From JAFGIT01 sp016929465 [NCBI: Candidatus Coatesbacteria bacterium] (GTDB lineage Bacteria > B130-G9): DNA of 6,710 bases. Of the stretch, positions 6,325-6,710 are shown one piece after another (the stretch's first letter is position 1; every line of letters begins with the position of its first letter). The stretch is taken from contig JAFGIT010000364.1 of the NCBI GenBank assembly GCA_016929465.1, positions 1-6,710 on the forward strand, read 5' to 3'. The translations under genes and the position numbers were made by a program. The notes under the pieces were generated by a model, which had not been told where the DNA came from, did no database searches, and saw only the letters and a program-made list of their open reading frames with translations.

Positions 6325-6710
6325 TTAGAATCCCCGCTCCTGATGCAAGGCAGGGACTGTGTAGCCGGTTCCCGTCATCTGATTATATATGATGCAATTG
6401 ACAATGATGGTCCCGCCATCATCAACACGAAACTTGATAAATCCAAAACTCGCCGTCGTCGGGATCCAGGTCGGAACTGCCGGCGTCGTGGAGAAGAGTA
6501 GCATCTCCCCTTGGCGAATGCTGAACATGTCACCCGTCGTGTTGCTCGAGCCTCACCCGTTGGTGTCGATGAAGCGGATGCTTATCACATCGCCAGTCTC
6601 CTCCGATATATTGACGAAGATCAGCAATGTGTACCAATTCTCCCCCGTCTGCCAATAAGGGATCAAACCATGGCTTCTGGCGGAATCCCAATCAGCCGAT
6701 GCGACCGCAC
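6325..6710 (-). CDS. Small secreted protein, first tandem paralogue, 5' end missing, with an in-frame UGA
   Basis: The frame enters the window as AVASADWDSARSHGLIPYW, so the signal peptide is mostly outside. It shares WYTLLIFVN and SEETGD with the third copy, then reads FIDTNG followed by UGA (6555-6553). Without any frameshift it continues GSSNTTGDMFSIRQGEM, PTTASFGFIKFRVDDGG, VNCIIYNQMTGTGYTVPA, and stops at UAA 6327-6325, the family's normal end. The UGA lies in the loop where the second copy has NGNQC and the third NSEC. Internal ATG 6528 could start a 67-residue fragment, but it has neither signal peptide nor family N-terminus. The stretch of 60 nt to the next gene suggests one operon. 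As with the third copy, it is either recoded or a recent pseudogene. Confidence 0.65.
6553..6555 (-). other. In-frame UGA in the cysteine-bearing loop
   Basis: The context is ACC AAC GGG TGA GGC TCG. Column for column it aligns with Asn75 of the intact paralogue, two residues before its Cys77, in a loop whose length differs among the copies. It is therefore near, but not exactly at, a cysteine column. Confidence 0.65.

Noticed and set aside
6325-6528. A separate 67-residue gene starting at ATG 6528
   Set aside because: It is the C-terminal half of a family member whose frame continues upstream through a UGA. It has no signal peptide and no obvious ribosome binding site.
5349-6710. Genome-wide reassignment of UGA to an amino acid
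   Set aside because: guaB and the intact secreted paralogue end in UGA exactly at their normal C-termini, and the long genes contain no internal UGA.

Overview
All genes I can support lie on the minus strand, so transcription runs from high to low coordinates. The window looks like a bacterial chromosome of moderate-to-high GC content with Shine-Dalgarno-led genes. Tandem DUF507 proteins and secreted proteins with Sec signal peptides suggest a Gram-negative lineage such as Deltaproteobacteria/Desulfobacterota, Nitrospirota or a related candidate phylum. I cannot fix the taxon from sequence alone. I see no mobile element, CRISPR array, tRNA or rRNA.

Region A (6710 down to 5349) holds three tandem paralogues of a small secreted protein family that I do not recognise. 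The first is cut by the window edge, the second is intact (150 aa), and the third follows it directly. The first and third copies each contain exactly one in-frame UGA, and homology to the siblings continues in frame beyond it to the usual C-terminus. In the third copy the UGA replaces a conserved cysteine codon. In the first copy it falls in the loop where the siblings carry another cysteine. Either these are selenocysteine or other recoding sites, or two of three copies are freshly decaying pseudogenes. This is the most interesting signal in the window.

Region B (5348-5095) is a non-coding gap. It holds a roughly 10-bp periodic GTCCAT array and two adjacent strong hairpins upstream of a membrane glycosyltransferase.

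Region C (5094-3484) is a GT-C type, PMT/ArnT-like polytopic glycosyltransferase.

Region D (3483-1) looks like a housekeeping operon with a good sigma70-type promoter at 3370-3399. It encodes IMP dehydrogenase (guaB), diaminopimelate epimerase (dapF), two tandem DUF507 proteins, and the start of a secreted protein of unknown function. guaB supplies GMP precursors; dapF supplies meso-diaminopimelate for cell wall and lysine. DapF and the first DUF507 gene overlap by 11 nt, so coupled translation is likely.
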